A stretch of 64,000 nt of DNA from Siphonodentalium dalli (taxonomy: Eukaryota > Mollusca > Scaphopoda > Gadilida > Siphonodentaliidae). How positions within the stretch are numbered: position 1 is the first letter of the stretch; each line of letters starts with the position of its first letter. Made by a program: the position numbers and the translations under genes. The DNA lies in contig CP136062.1 of assembly GCA_032622095.1 (NCBI GenBank), positions 13,051,710-13,115,709 of the forward strand, in the 5' to 3' direction. Under the pieces are notes generated by a model, which did not search any database, was not told the DNA's origin, and was given only the letters and a program-made list of their open reading frames with translations. Below are positions 12,187-24,838 of this stretch, in pieces.

Positions 12187-12979
12187 ATGAATTTTCAACT
12201 TCTTACATGGAACGCCACTGTGGCAAAATCATCATCCCTATATCTGGGAGAGCTGCTCAAATCTAACCGTTATGATGTGCTCGGCTTATCTGAACATTGG
12301 TTGGAGAACAAACTCTGTCATTTGTATACTCGTTTACAAACAATTACGTGTCAATTGCGAAACCGGGGAGAAAAATAACAACATCTTCGGGAGTGTCGTT
12401 TACCCGCGACGGGGTGGCCTTCCTAATCAGGCGAGAACTAGCAGGTTTGTGCACCGTGTTATAAACGGATAATACCAGAACTGTCGCTGTGCAACTCAAA
12501 ATTGGAGACATATATATAATTATAATTCAGGCATATTTGCCCAGTACAAACCACGGTGATGACTATTTTGCCGAATGTCTGACTTCACTGGACAGTTGTA
12601 TCTCCAAATTTTCTGAGTTCGGTTATGTGATAGTGATGGGAGATTTGAATGTCCACTTAAGTGATTCCCTTCGACTAACCTGCCCTCAGAGACATGCTGA
12701 CCGTGTTGTGTTATTCTCCCAATTCCTAGACGACTTGAACTACGTCTCTCTTTGTGCATCATCCATATTGACCAGAGACAAACCGACGTTCATCCCTTTC
12801 GCTACTGTGGCCAATCCAACGGTCATTGATCACATACTTGTGCCCTCGAATTCTGCTGATATCATTGAATCGTGTACAGTTTTCGATGATGACGCTTCAA
12901 CACATCAAATCATGTGCCAGTCGCTTGTTCCTGCATCTTTCCTAAATCAAGCGATTCATTCGAAAACCCAATACCACTG
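12187..12979 (+). pseudogene. LINE ORF2, endonuclease (EEP) portion
   Basis: Starts with an ATG at 12187 (MNFQLLTWNATVAKSSS). YDVLGLSEHWL contains the expected catalytic glutamate. After a frameshift near 12318 the next frame gives FTNNYVSIAKPGRK, an internal stop at 12462, then VMGDLNVHLSD (Asp and Asn of the active site) and NPTVIDHILVPSN. The last conserved motif, normally S-D-H, reads STH, so the Asp is lost. The function in an active element is nicking target DNA for target-primed reverse transcription. This copy is dead. Confidence 0.85.
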
Positions 12980-13328
12980 AATAAGCCATTATTCAATTGG
13001 AAAACAACTTGACGAATCCATGTATAATTCTCACGTAGACGCCTGTTGTGACGACTTTGAATGTATCCAGACCACACGCGTGTGCAAAACATTGATCGAT
13101 TTAACATATGATCGCATTGTGTTAACATTGCTAAAGGCATCTGAATTCGCCGCAGGATTCCGCAAATTCCATTATAAATGGAAGCCATATTGGAACCCTT
13201 CCCTCACAGATCTACACAACGATGTGAAATCAAAGAGAACCGCATGGATTAAGTCAGGTAAACATCACTCAGCATTATCATCTACGTATATGGACTACAC
13301 GCGATGAAAGCGTCTGCTGCGAAGAAAA

Positions 13329-14387
13329 ATGCGTTTAGCAGCCGAACAACACCATATCTTCGATGAACTTGAGCGTTTTGCCACATGCGATCAAGCTTCC
13401 TTCTGGAAACTGTTGAATCAATCCAACAGGAAATCGTCACTCTTAAGTTCAGCAATGAAATTCTGTGACACTATTGTTCGTGATCCTTGTGATATAGTAA
13501 CTGGATGGAGAGACTATTTTGCAAACCTCTATTCTTGCAGTGAGCCCGACGACACTCAATTCGAAATAGAAGTCGAGAGAACTGTCGACGAACGGCTTTT
13601 GAACCCAAGGGTTAGCCAACACGTGTCAACTGATCTTATTTCCATGAAAGAGGTACAATCAGCGATTCGCTCACTTAAAAGGGGTAAAGCGGGAGGAGCT
13701 GACGGCATAGTTAACGAACACCTCATTTTCTGCAACAAATCTTTCCTGCGGATTCTCTGCTTCTTCTACAATAGCATGCTTCATATGGCATATATTCCAC
13801 ATAAACTCAAACTTGGTCTCATCATTCCACTCTACAAAGGAGAACCCAAACCCAAAGATCAGCCAGATAGCTACCGTGCAATAACATTGTTACCCGTGAT
13901 TTATAACGTTTATGAGAGTGTTCTCCTAAACAGAATCATCAAATCGCCGAGTTTTTCTGGATTCCCACATTCGCTGCAGAATGGGTTCCAGAAAGGGATC
14001 AGTTGTGAGATGACTTCCTTCATTCTACAGGAATCTGTTGCATACACTACAGCCAATGGTTTCCGCGCTTACGTATGCTTCTTGGACACCCAGAAAGCAT
14101 TTGACAAGGTGTGGCACTCTGCCCTTTTATTAAAATTGCATAACCTTGGAATCGACGATAAAATGCTTCAGACAATCCACAGCTTGCATACTGATTGCAA
14201 CAGTCGTGTTATATGTAATGGATTCATTTCGGAACCTCTGGAGATATGTCAAGGAACACGACAAGGAGCCGTGTGTTCGCCGTTTTTTGTATCTAGTGTA
14301 CATAAATTACCTTATCAAAGACCTCTCAATCACAACAGATGGTTTGAAAGTGTATGGAATTTCTTGTGCTTGTCCGACAACCGCTGA
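13329..14387 (+). pseudogene. LINE ORF2, reverse transcriptase fingers and palm (motifs 0-B)
   Basis: Recognisable in order: LKRGKAGGADGIVNEHL, LKLGLIIPLYKGEPKPKDQP, SYRAITLLPVIYNVYESVLL, LQNGFQKGISCEM, CFLDTQKAFDKVWH (motif A, first catalytic Asp) and CQGTRQGAVCSPF (motif B). The true frame is left at about 14285, inside a run of T residues. Downstream residues of this open frame (VSSVHKLPYQRP) are therefore out of frame. Upstream, 12980-13328 carries poorly preserved linker sequence with several stops. Confidence 0.88.
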
Positions 14388-14997
14388 TGATATTGCGCTA
14401 CTTTCCTTAACAAAGAGTGGGTTGGACTCGATGCTGTATAAGTGCTTTGATTACAGTGTAAAATTGAGATTCACGTTCTCTTCTACAAAGAGCCAAACAG
14501 TAGTGTTTATCGAATCCACGCATAAACACAACAGTTCTAGCAGGTCGTGGTCTCTTGGTGGAACGCCTACCCGCGAGGGAACGGAGTGCACCCACCTTGG
14601 TATTCTGCAGACCAAATTCAAAACGGCGACTAAACGAGCAGAACTCATGTCACACAAAATGCGTCGTTTTTGCCTATCCGGGAAACATAAACTGCAGTCC
14701 TGTACACCGACAACGATGATTAAGCTCTTCAAATTAATTGTGCTGCCCAGAGCTTTATATGGTGCGAAACTTTTTCCACTTGACAATCAGCCCGCCATAC
14801 AAACCGTGGAGAAGTCGTTCCGATCTTGCATAAAGAACTGCCAATCTCTTCCAACTCGAACCAGATCGAATGTGTTTCTAAGTCTTGTCGGTATCATGCC
14901 TGTGTCAAGAGAACTACATGTGAAAATCTTCTATTTGTTGAGAAGCTCGTACATCTTCCACAGGGGCATCAAATTCCACTGCATCTATTCTTGCTGA
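14286..14997 (+). pseudogene. LINE ORF2, RT motif C and thumb
   Basis: In the +1 frame after the shift: LYLVYINYLIKDLSI, then PTTADDIALLSLTKSGLDSM, where ADD is the catalytic motif C (14383-14391), then FTFSSTKSQTVVF and GGTPTREGTECTHLGIL of the thumb region. Near 14940 the frame breaks again and the protein sequence continues in the frame of 15000-15734. Confidence 0.88.
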
Positions 14998-15734
14998 AAT
15001 TGCACCAATACGTGTTCTTCAATTGCCAGCTTTCTTGGTTCGTTGCAGATATCATGCCTTTGCTCCGCCAGTATGGCCTTCTCAATGTTCTACTAGAATA
15101 CATGGACACGGGATTCTTTCCTGGTAAAATGGAATGGAAAAACTTCGTGAAATCTTCAGTCGCAGTTCACTACAAACAGGAGTGGTTAAACTCTGTTTCA
15201 TCTGACACTGATCTCTCTTTCTTTCTTAAATGTCACGCCGATCCTCTGTCTTCTTGGCGAATATGGTCTCTGGTTTCGAGTAACCGACATCGATCGAGAG
15301 AGCTGCGTCATTTGGGGCTTCTGTTAAATAAAACCACATATCAGAATAGACTGTGTTGTGCCAAATGAGGTTCATTCTACGACAATGAAATTACTCACGC
15401 TTTATTCTCCTGCAAAGCTGACATTCTAATACATCTACGCAATATCTTCTTGGAGAGAATCATTGACATATTCGGGATCCGAGTTTTCGATCGCCTGCAA
15501 TCCCTCTCACATGTGAACTTAACGGCGTTACTTCTAGGAAGTACCGCGCTGTGCGAATGGCTAGATGTTTGCTCTAACTCAGGGGAGCTGATCGTTGACG
15601 CCGCTGTGTTTCTGCTTCACGCGTGCAACCTTATGCGGGGCACCGTGCCTAACGAACTGCGTTCATTCACATGCGATTCACTTGTCATTGTTGTGTATTT
15701 GTGTGTATATATTGTTTATTCTATACATGTATAG
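14940..15734 (+). pseudogene. LINE ORF2, C-terminal region with Cys/His cluster
   Basis: Continuation includes EKLVHLPQGHQIPLHLFLLK, KEWLN-like QEWLNSVSSDTDLSFFL and SWRIWSLVSSNRHRSRELR. It is followed by RLCCAK, a TGA stop at 15366, and DNEITHALFSCKAD in the same frame. The C-C...H...C spacing matches the putative zinc-binding tail seen in many LINE ORF2 proteins. The frame ends at 15734. Confidence 0.75.
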
Positions 15735-16358
15735 TGTATATAATCTGACTCTCCATAGAGGAGGTATTAAAGATATATGTAAATGTGGCTGTATTTCAGG
15801 TAACAATAACGAACATTGTAAGAAATTAAAGGAATATCAATGTTTTTTTACTGTCACCATGTTAGCCATGCAATGTTAGTAAAAACAAGTTCTTTCTTAT
15901 CATTTGTTTTTCAATAACTAGAATTATCTGGCTGAATGTAGACGGATACAAATAAAATATGTCGTCAATACTGAACATGTTACCGTCGTATTATACAGAT
16001 AAAGCCACATCTTTAATGCATTCAGTACTTTTTATGAACTTTTCATATTTCAAGCGACAATAGAAGGCTACACCATGCACCTTGCATTCTAGTTTGTATC
16101 GCAAAATATATTAACTTTACACTATGTAATTTTAGCCCAATGATTGTTTGAACATGATTTTGGTGTTACATGATTGTTGGCTATTTGAATAAAGACTACT
16201 TCGCACATCTAAAGAGAATCGGGGCCACCGCGATTAAGATGCAAATCGGAGCCCTGATAGAGAACCGAAACCTTCACAATATTTGTTTTATATCTTGTTT
16301 TCTCAAAATATGCGAGTTATAGTTGTTTTGCTTTCTTTCTTTTTTTTAGCATTCCCCA
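15735..16358. other. Stretch without recognisable features
   Basis: May contain the 3' untranslated end of the LINE, but no poly-A tail or short tandem tail could be fixed. A 94-codon open frame at 15595-15879 is not supported by any domain. Confidence 0.4.
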
Positions 16359-16737
16359 CACTGTTAAAAATTTTCCGTTTTCAGACGGTACAAAGATCCG
16401 GAAAATTGCTGCCGGCACTATGTTCTGTAAGGTTACGGAACATTGTATAATTTCATTATGGCAATATGTTCTGTATGGTGACGGAACATTGTATCATTTT
16501 ATTACGGCAATATGTTCTGTACAGTTACGGAACATTGTATCATTTAGTTGCGGCAATATGTGCTGTATGGTTATGGAACAATGTTCCGTAATCATATGGG
16601 ACATAGGGCCGCGACAAAACGGTCCAGTGTGCCGTGTCTTGACGCAGTTATGTGCCGGCAGCAATTTTCCGGATCTTTGTTCTGTTGTATATTTGCGGAA
16701 CTCTGTTCCGTTTGAGAATGTCAATTTTTTAACAGTG
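16359..16737. mobile_element. MITE with cactgttaaaaa ends and an internal minisatellite
   Basis: The left end, cactgttaaaaattttccgt, is mirrored by the right end (ttttttaacagtg). A second mirrored block, gatccggaaaattgctgccg, lies about 35-60 bp inside each end. Between them are about three to four units of a ~50-bp repeat built on atgttctgta...ttacggaacattgtat. A 107-codon frame across it is open by chance. A fragment with the same end (catttttaacagtgcagtgg) appears near 23126. Confidence 0.75.
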
Positions 16738-18020
16738 CATTAGTTGAATTTACTGTCTAAAATGTATTTTTCCTACAAACTAGGCAATTATATGACTTAT
16801 TATCTTTAAACTGTGTCCTATGTCCAATGCCCTTTTAAAAAGTGGATTCCATATCCAAGGGAGGGGTGGCGGTTCACACCACCTGAAGGTTATAACCCAC
16901 TTCAGATGGAATACCGCTAAACATTTATAAATAAATACAAGACATTTCATCATTTTTTTAAATTACTTCGGAAAAGTGTCTTTCATAAATTTACAAGTCA
17001 ATGTTTGCAAATTAATTTTTCTGACAAATTCCACACTATACTATTGACTAACAAGAATTTATAGCATCAGATACCCCATATGTGGTACACGTGCGCTCTT
17101 TGGTGCTATACATAAAATGTGATAAATAGTTGGGCTTTTTGAAGTTACAAAATCCATTGCATAATGTTACATTATACCGGTAACCATACTTGTCTAATGC
17201 AACGATATTTTGATAGGGAAGGCTAAATGCTCCAAGAATAAAGTATAAACAATAATTTTATATTAATGTATAATAAAATTGCACAACATACATGTATGGC
17301 AATGAATATAACCAGGGAGTGATTGCATGACAAACAGTTCCATATGCTGAAGTGTCAAATTACTCTTAAATACCATACCGGTACATACAGTACAGACAGT
17401 TGGTCCACAGGAGAATGTTCACTGGAAGCACTTCAAAATAATTTGAGCAATTTGTCACATATATATCCATACCATCATTACGTTGAATAGTTCAGCACTG
17501 TGCACACACAATATTTAGCTGAGGTGGAAGTGGTACCAACTGGTATGTCCACTGTTCCCAAATGGTCCTATGGTTAAGACATTCAAGGATGGTACACAAG
17601 TACGGATCGTCATCACGTCAATTCACCATCGCGCACAAAGAAGGTGATATTCCACACAAGTCACATATTTACACACAGTACCAGCACAGAAATACGATTT
17701 GTCATCCACCTTAAAAGAAAGTTATCTCACAGAATCACCTTGGCATGTTGGAGTTTAAGTATGCCAGTATACCGGTACATGTTCAGTAGCCCTTGACACT
17801 ACTTTACTGTAACCTTGTCTCCGGTTGTTAATGGTATGGTACATCCTTTCAAATCAGATTCAACAGCCATCCTGAAAATAGTCATATCACAAATATACAT
17901 ACATGTATACCAAGTCACTATGTTATATGCATCAATATTATCAGGATTTTAACTTCTTGCACTCGCCTCACTTTTCACCATATCATCTGAAAATAACTTT
18001 CTAATCTGCTCGTACATCAT
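16738..18020. other. Stretch without recognisable features
   Basis: Unique-looking AT-rich DNA. Scattered accggta/acatgtac palindromic words are present. No convincing exon, RNA gene or repeat. Confidence 0.5.
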
Positions 18021-19345
18021 ACATGTCATGTGTATCTATCTTTCAAGTTAATAATAAACACTCTTTATTAGCAATTACTAGTGTCCCTTTAAGTCATGTG
18101 ATGTCAACAGCAGCTATCACGTGACATTTCCCACATCATTTTACTTTTGTGCACCAACTTTTTCACATATCTTCTGGGTTGATAATGAACGCTCTTTATT
18201 TATCATATAAATTATTAGTAGTCCCCTTTAAGTCACATTAGGTCAAAGGCGCCTATCCCATGAGATTCCCCTCGGCAGGTAACCCATCTGTAACAATTCT
18301 CCTACATATCTTCTTCTAAGCTGATAAGGGACGCTCTTTATTGACCATTACCCCTTTAAGACATCTGAGGTCAACGGCACCTATCCCATGACACTCCATG
18401 GGTCAATGTAATGTATCTCAGAGTTACAATTTTCACCGCCAGATTGCAACCATTTTGGTATATAATTAATTATCTAATTAAATTATTTGTTAGTGCCCTT
18501 TTAAGACATATGAGGTTAACGGATCCCGGGGACCTATCTAATAAGATTCCCCAGGATGAATGACCCATATGTATATATAGATAATAGTAAACCCTGTGCT
18601 GATGCATTCTCTTATATATGCAAGTTGCTGATAGGGCACCTATAGCATATATAAGAGAATGCAGTGGCCTATCAATATTTACCTTGATCTTTTAAGCCAG
18701 TGCATGCTCTCATATATGCGAGACTCCCTATGGGCGACACACATATTAGATAATGTGCTGGCACATGGTCTTTAATGCCAGCGCAAATCCCGCCACGAAA
18801 GGGTTAAGGCTTATATATTGTTTACGGTGTGAAATGATCACGTGTATTTGTATATTCGGATATTGTTCCTAAACTCAAGGATATAATTATGGACATTTTA
18901 AATTGTAGGTCATTCTCCAGATATGGTTACATCTATTGTTTTAAGTTGATAATAAACGCTCTTTATTGCCAATTAGTAGTGCCTCTTTAAGTTATTTGCA
19001 TATATTTTTAAGCCCATGACACACCTGTGTCAAATTGCCTTGATGTTCAAATTTGCCGACATATCTTCTGAGCTGATAATAAACACTCTTCGTTGATCAC
19101 CTAATTTATGTTAATATAATTTAGTACTCCACGTTTAAGTCATCTGATGTCAATGGTGCCTATGTCATTATATTTGCCTGGTCAGGTGACCTATGTGTAC
19201 CAATTTTCCTACATATCGTCTAAGCTAATAAGGAACGCTCTTTGTTGCTCGCATATGATAAATATAATTGTTAAGTCCCCCTTTAGGATCAACGGCACAC
19301 CCCCGGTCAATTTACCACTGAATATCAATTTCCAGCGACCATTTC
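18021..19345. repeat. Field of diverged ~130-bp repeats with aataaacgctctttatt
   Basis: At least seven diverged copies, near 18030, 18160, 18300, 18470, 18940, 19060 and 19210. Each has, in order, cttctgagctgataataaac, gctctttattg, cctttaagtcatctgaggtc, aacggcacctatcccatgac and an ..ccatctgtaacaattttc block. The copies are interrupted by the hairpin element at 18590-18770. Similar gacgctctttatt words appear alone at 22019 and 53284, and reverse-complemented in the 42-bp array at 27480-28465. Confidence 0.7.
18590..18770. mobile_element. Degenerate two-hairpin element
   Basis: Two consecutive hairpins (about 18597-18668 and 18698-18765) of the ccaatgcattctcttatata type, separated by AT-rich DNA. 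Outer ends are ccctgtgctgatg and gtgctggcacatgg. It is more diverged than the copies at 24839 and 34696, so probably older. Confidence 0.65.
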
Positions 19346-20365
19346 ATTCACACGCACAATATTGACTGTCTCATGAGTCGTGCCACTAATCATAGTCTAA
19401 TATGCCCTCAGACTGTTAATTATTCCTGTTGACAATTACTAAATCAAGAAACACCCAAATTTCAAAACTCATATTGTTGGTATATTACATGTATATTGGT
19501 ATATAAATATTTGGATAGACTTTAAGTCTATCCAGACTGGTTGATGATATGCACAAGTTCATCTGTATCATATATACTCACCGACTAAGGCTGTACCTGT
19601 TCCTATTCACACATTCAAGGATGTCGGGCAACTTCCACTGGTGGTCATTATCTGTCTTTTACTTGAGATGGCCTCACACTTCATCCTTCAGCCTTTATAT
19701 TGTGTTTGTACTGTACTGCTTGCATGCATGCTATGTCCAATATATCCCCATCAGCTGTTTCAGGAATCGGACTGTGGAATACAAATTGATTCAAAACTTT
19801 AATATTAATAGGAATACATGTACATGTATATGTTTTTCAATCGTCTTTATTGCTAATGAATCGTAATGATTGCATGACGTGGATGTAAGTGTAACGCCTT
19901 ACCCAACCGTCTCAAAACGCCACCACTACTCTTCAGAGGCCACATCATCACAGCGACTTGGGTTCGGGACCCACCATTAGAGCCAATTCACATTGACAAC
20001 ATCTAACTAGTATTTACATATAAACATCAATTTATATATACAAGGAATATAACAGACGGAACTGATGTCAAGACATGCGCATGGTTTACAACTAGATCTA
20101 ATGTAGCGCGAACGCGTAATCACTCAAAATAAATCAGAATTAATTGTCTTTAAGTATTGGTTGAAAGATAATTATAGAACAGTTTACAATCACCCCTCTT
20201 CCCAAATCCATGATTGCTGCGAAAACCCGATCAGTCTATTTTACTCTTTAGCCCTGCCCGACTGGGCTATTATAATTTATAATATGACATTGATCGATCG
20301 CTGGTTCACCCATGCAGTCCCAGAACTGTACATGTAGCTGATATTTTTTGTTTTACATAGGGGCC
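19346..20365. other. Stretch without recognisable features
   Basis: One open frame of 105 codons at 19549-19866 shows no domain I recognise and is rich in aromatic residues. I do not call it a gene. Confidence 0.45.
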
Positions 20366-20442
20366 CGTACTAGATCATGCCATGAATCTCTACTCGGGCT
20401 GACGCCCGGAGTAGAGAGTCGTGGCATGATATACATGTAGTG
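20366..20442. repeat. Inverted repeat with 26-bp arms
   Basis: The arm atcatgccatgaatctctac faces gtagagagtcgtggcatgat across a short gc-rich loop (gggctgacgcccg). A second mirrored pair, gggcccgtacta/tagtgccc, lies just outside. Could be a small foldback element; no coding. Confidence 0.65.
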
Positions 20443-20607
20443 CCCATACTAGTAATCACATGATATGGCCATCAATGGGATCATATTATTTTCAAAATGT
20501 CCGAGTCTGGGCTAACAACTAATTTGTGAATATGCCAGTTGCAATTGCAATATATTATATATATATTGCTGATATACAAATTAATAATAGCACATCTATA
20601 AATGAAC

Positions 20608-20969
20608 GTTCAGAAGACCACGATCCAATAGTAAATGGAGGAATCGGGCCCGACAAAATCGTGGATACATGTAGTTTGTTCACACGATTGCGATATTGTC
20701 GTACTAGTACATGATGATATCGTAGGTTGTTCGAAAAGCATATGATTGACTACTGTGATCTTTCCAGACACGATTTGTACGTACACATGACTGCGATTAC
20801 GTCGCAAGTGGAGGTATACAAGGATACGCCATGATTTTGAATCTGAAATCAAACAGTGCTTGATATTATTTTATGACTTGCGAGTTTGACATCATCATGC
20901 ACAGTCCAACTATCGGTTACTTCCTACGGCGGAAACCCTTTCATTACGATTGAATTGTGTCATCTGAAC
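20608..20969. mobile_element. GTTCAG-ended MITE, uninterrupted copy (362 bp)
   Basis: The left end, gttcagaagaccacgatcca, mirrors the right end, ttgaattgtgtcatctgaac. The interior matches, block by block, the interrupted copy at 57075-58365: gtggaggaat, gattgactac, tgcgattacgtcgcaagtgg, aatcaaacagtgcttgatat. No open frame of significance. The superfamily is not clear from the ends. Confidence 0.8.
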
Positions 20970-23340
20970 GTTCACCAAACTGTGCAACAGCTAAAGTAAA
21001 TTATAATGTATCGACGATCGTATGAAAGAAACGCAGAACAATACTTCCATTCACACAACGTGACACAAGTGATGTTTGGTGACCTGTAAAATGTTAACTG
21101 GTGACACAGAAACACAGAAAGTTGTGATAAACAATGACTGAGTGAATCAGATTGAGAAATTGAACAACAGTTACTGGCTGACTGGTGAAACTGAAAGTTG
21201 AAAAATCCAACATCAGGGGAAAATCAGACAAATTCACATCTGGAATGACTTTGTGACACTTCACCTGTTTTATTCCTTTTAGTATGTTACATCCAATAGC
21301 TGTTTAGTCGTACTGTGTGTTGTATCGCTTTGTTTAGCGTGACATTTGCTTGCTCAAAGCGCTTTTAAAATAATTTGACAGACAAAAATATCTGAAATGC
21401 GCGAATAAACGCATATAGTTATTTCCCATTTCGAACTTCCTTCTGGTTGAATTGCGAACCGAAACAGTAACTGACGTGAGCCTATTGAGGTCACGGTCAA
21501 CATAATGTTTAACCCATACCTACATCGATTGCTATATAAGCATGTACACATATACCAGTTAATAACTGCACATGTGTGGGAGTTGATTTAGTCATTACTG
21601 ACCGATGTCACTCATAAAGTAGATAAAACATCGTAACACACTCCTTTGGACATGCCACTAAAATAACTCCAATAGCTTACACATATTCCAACTGAGATAC
21701 CGTATAGGGTCGTTAAATTGTTTTATATTGCGATTTTGTATTTTTGTTGGTTTGGTGTTTCAATAAAACAACTATAAAGGCAAATCATGAATCACTATTA
21801 GATTATTACTAGGTCCTAAACATCCACGGTCAATTTTACACCAAAATTAGTCAACATTTCCCAAGCCAAGTTTCCTCTTATACCAGGCAAAATAAAATCG
21901 AACAATAGATGTAATTGCCACCAATTCGTACTACACAGGTATCGCAGATATCCATAGAATCATCCAGAAGTAATTCGTCGAAAAGCATTGACAGTGCTCA
22001 GCTCAAAATGCATATAGAACGCTCTTTATTATACCGCATTTGGGCGACGGGAGCATAGTCGCGCATTATAAGCAGTTTGCAATATATCCCAATACAAAGG
22101 AAACCATATATTTCAAACCTATAACTTGTAAATAATATAACAATTTATATAATTACAGCTTTGTCATTAATGTGATGCAAACGGAATTCAGAAATCAAGC
22201 AAAGTGACACGTATACGTGACAAACGAGCATTCTCCAAAGACCATGTGCAGGCCTATATTAGAAACATAAATCTTTCAATTTACTTTAAATGACCATTTA
22301 CGGCTGTCAGCTCAACTATATACACAGCATTGAAAAGATTCTTAATCACCCATCTATGGCATTCACGCTAAATCAACACGAACACGTAACTATACTGGTA
22401 TATAACAGTTAGTGGTAACTCGGATTATAGCGGTTTTACGACGGCTGCTCTTGTCTAGTTTTGGACTCCCCATATATGTTTAGTATGTGCTTATGTACAC
22501 TGCATATGTGATTTTACAATTAGCAGAAACCCAGCTTGTACACCAAGTTAGTTTGCATTCCTGTGGTGTGGAACTCCGGCGGGGTGCATGTCGATACACC
22601 ATGCAGAGGCGATCATTTATGCGGTCCTCTACTGCAATGCCGTATATATGGCTTAGCAATCATCATTTTCCTGTCAGCAAAGTGACAATGTTACGACTAG
22701 TGATGTTATAAATGGATCAGAATGGATTGAGATAACGCCATTATATAAATAGGTCATAATACAGCATTCCGCAACAGAGATATTAAATTAGTTTATCAAT
22801 GGCGCCGGTTGTTTAATCTATCAATAAAATTAGACTGCACGCACGAGGCGTCCGGTGTAATATATAAATGACAAGACTACGACGCGAAAAATGATTCACA
22901 ATATATAGATTAACTTACCTGATTATAATCAAACACTCTGGACAAAATATATTTCGTGCCGACACTGAGTCTCCTGCAGGTCTTCTTGAAATATTCAAAA
23001 CAAAGAGGATGTAACCACGTGACTCCGTACCCAGCGTTCAAATTACGGATCTATGTTCCATCAGGGTGATTACGGCACAATGAAAAATTTGAAAACGGAT
23101 CATAGAGTAGTGTCAGAACGGACATTTTTAACAGTGCAGTGGATGTTACGGGCTCCATATTTCCAAAGTTACGACGAATTTCGATGAGTATTACCTTGTG
23201 AAAATTCTGTGGAACTGAAGAATTTTCGTCACCAACAAACAAACTTTAATTTCCCAATAACATTTGAATTGCTTTGAGTATGATGATGTCACGAACATGA
23301 GCAAACATTCAAAGAATCGGCAACTTTACTCGGTAGAGAA
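20970..23340. other. Stretch without recognisable features
   Basis: 2.4 kb of unique-looking DNA. Frames of 65-74 codons (21354-21551, 22487-22711, 23051-23242) match nothing I know. Near 23126 there is a possible remnant of the 16359 MITE end. Confidence 0.45.
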
Positions 23341-23346
23341 TGTAAA

Positions 23347-24105
23347 TAAAAGCTCCATGCAGAGTTCAGTCCCCTACTCATGGCTCACCGCTGCCCGCAC
23401 CTACACGTAATGAAGCTCCATGCAGTGTTCAGTCCCCTACTCAGGGCTCACCGCTGCCCGCACCTACACGTAATGAAGCTCCATGCAGAGTTCAGTCCCC
23501 TACTCAGGGCTCACCGCTGCCCGCACCTACACGTAATGAAGCTCCATGCAGAGTTCAGTCCCCTACTCAGGGCTCACCGCTGCCCGCACCTACACGTAAT
23601 GAAGCTCCATGCAGAGTTCAGTCCCCTACTCAGGGCTCACCGCTGCCCGCACCTACACGTAATGAAGCTCCATGCAGAGTTCAGTCCCCTACTCAAGGCT
23701 CACCGCTGCCCGCACCTACACGTAATGAGCTCCATGCAGAGTTCAGTCCCCTACTCAGGGCTCACCGCTGCCCGCACCAACACGTAATGAAGCTCCATGC
23801 ATAGTTCAGTCCCCTACTCATGGCTCACCGCTGCCCGCACCTACACGTAATGAAGCTCCATGCAGAGTTCAGTCCCCTACTCAGGGCTCACCGCTGCCCA
23901 CACCTACACGTAATGACGCTCCATGCAGAGTTCAGTCCCCTACTCAGGGCTCACCGCTGCCCGCACCTACACGTAATGAAGCTCCATGCAGAGTTCAGTC
24001 CCCTACTCAGGGCTCACCGCTGCCCGCACCTACACGTAATGAGGCTCCATGCAGAGTTCAGTCCCCTACTCAGTGCTTACCGCTGCCCGCACCTACACGT
24101 AATGT
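23347..24105. repeat. 63-bp minisatellite, 12 units
   Basis: Twelve nearly identical 63-bp units: agctccatgcagagttcagt, cccctactcagggctcaccg, ctgcccgcacctacacgtaa, tga. GC-rich compared with the flanks. Two long frames (23380-23787 and 23820-24107, repeat AHRCPHLHVMKLHAEFSPLLR in parts) stay open because 63 is divisible by 3. They are interrupted by a one-base deletion near 23727 and lack any other domain. Confidence 0.96.
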
Positions 24106-24354
24106 GAAGAAATGTCGCTTTTATTTAGTTGAGACTCGTGTAGGTTACAATTAATTCTGCATTATTGGATTATTCCGAGAAACTGAACCTTCCATATTCA
24201 TTTGAAAATTGTCTAGATCAAGCCAGAATGAATTGTAACTGACAAAACACTTCAATAAAAAATGTTTGATTTAATTAAGAAAATACACATGCCGGCAGCG
24301 TTCAAACAACGCGTAGCGAGGGGACTGAACTCTGTTTTGCAGCTTGCGTGTAAA

Positions 24355-24500
24355 CGTCATATATAAAGTCCGTTTCTTGTATTTATGACATAATATATAG
24401 AGTCCGTTTCCTGTATTTATGACGTAATATATATATGATCCGTTTTGTAGTTATGTCGTAATATATATTGCCCGTTTCTTATATTTGTGACGTAATATTC
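24355..24500. repeat. ~34-bp repeat, four to five units
   Basis: Units of the type cgtaatatatagagtccgtt / tcctgtatttatga with small length changes. AT-rich, non-coding. Confidence 0.8.
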
Positions 24501-24838
24501 ATATTGCATTCGTGGTGAATTTCCATCTTCAGAATGTCCATAATGCAATTATAACACAAGTGTTGAGAGCTCTGCTTATGGGTAGCTAGAAGCATAATTA
24601 AATGTAAAGGGATGCCATGCCTTCTCGACAGGCTCACAGGGGAGTAAAACACGAGTAAAAATATATATTTAAATATACATCAATTTAAAACAAGCGAGCC
24701 ACTTAACATGCATCGCTGTTAATGAGTTTGTTTTTATAGTGGCCCGTTCGTTATAAATTTAAATACTTTTTAATATATATTTGTACTCGTTTTCACGATA
24801 CGCCCCTGGGGACAGGCACACACAAAATAAGATGCGTA
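24501..24838. other. Stretch without recognisable features
   Basis: A weak inverted symmetry is visible around 24650-24785 (acgagtaaaaatatatattt versus aatatatatttgtactcgt), possibly another small foldback. Nothing coding. Confidence 0.45.

Larger units (their letters stand above)
11840..15734 (+). mobile_element. Non-LTR (LINE) retrotransposon relic
   Basis: In order on the plus strand: the C-terminal end of an ORF1, an apurinic-like endonuclease, a reverse transcriptase and a C-terminal Cys/His region. This is the domain order of two-ORF LINEs with an EEP endonuclease. It is broken by at least four frameshifts (about 12042, 12318, 14285, 14940) and several stops (12462, 12979, 15366), so it cannot be active. 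No poly-A tail or target-site duplication could be fixed, so the true ends are unknown. The clade is not certain; motif spacing fits the CR1/Jockey/I assemblage better than the RTE or R2 types. Confidence 0.9.

Noticed and set aside
12520-14786. Minus-strand frames of 60-111 codons within the LINE
   Set aside because: Shadows of the plus-strand ORF2, whose motifs (GDLN, AFD, ADD) are unambiguous.
23380-24107. 135- and 95-codon frames with a 21-residue repeat
   Set aside because: The 63-bp minisatellite keeps one frame open automatically. A one-base deletion in one unit breaks it, as expected for non-coding DNA.
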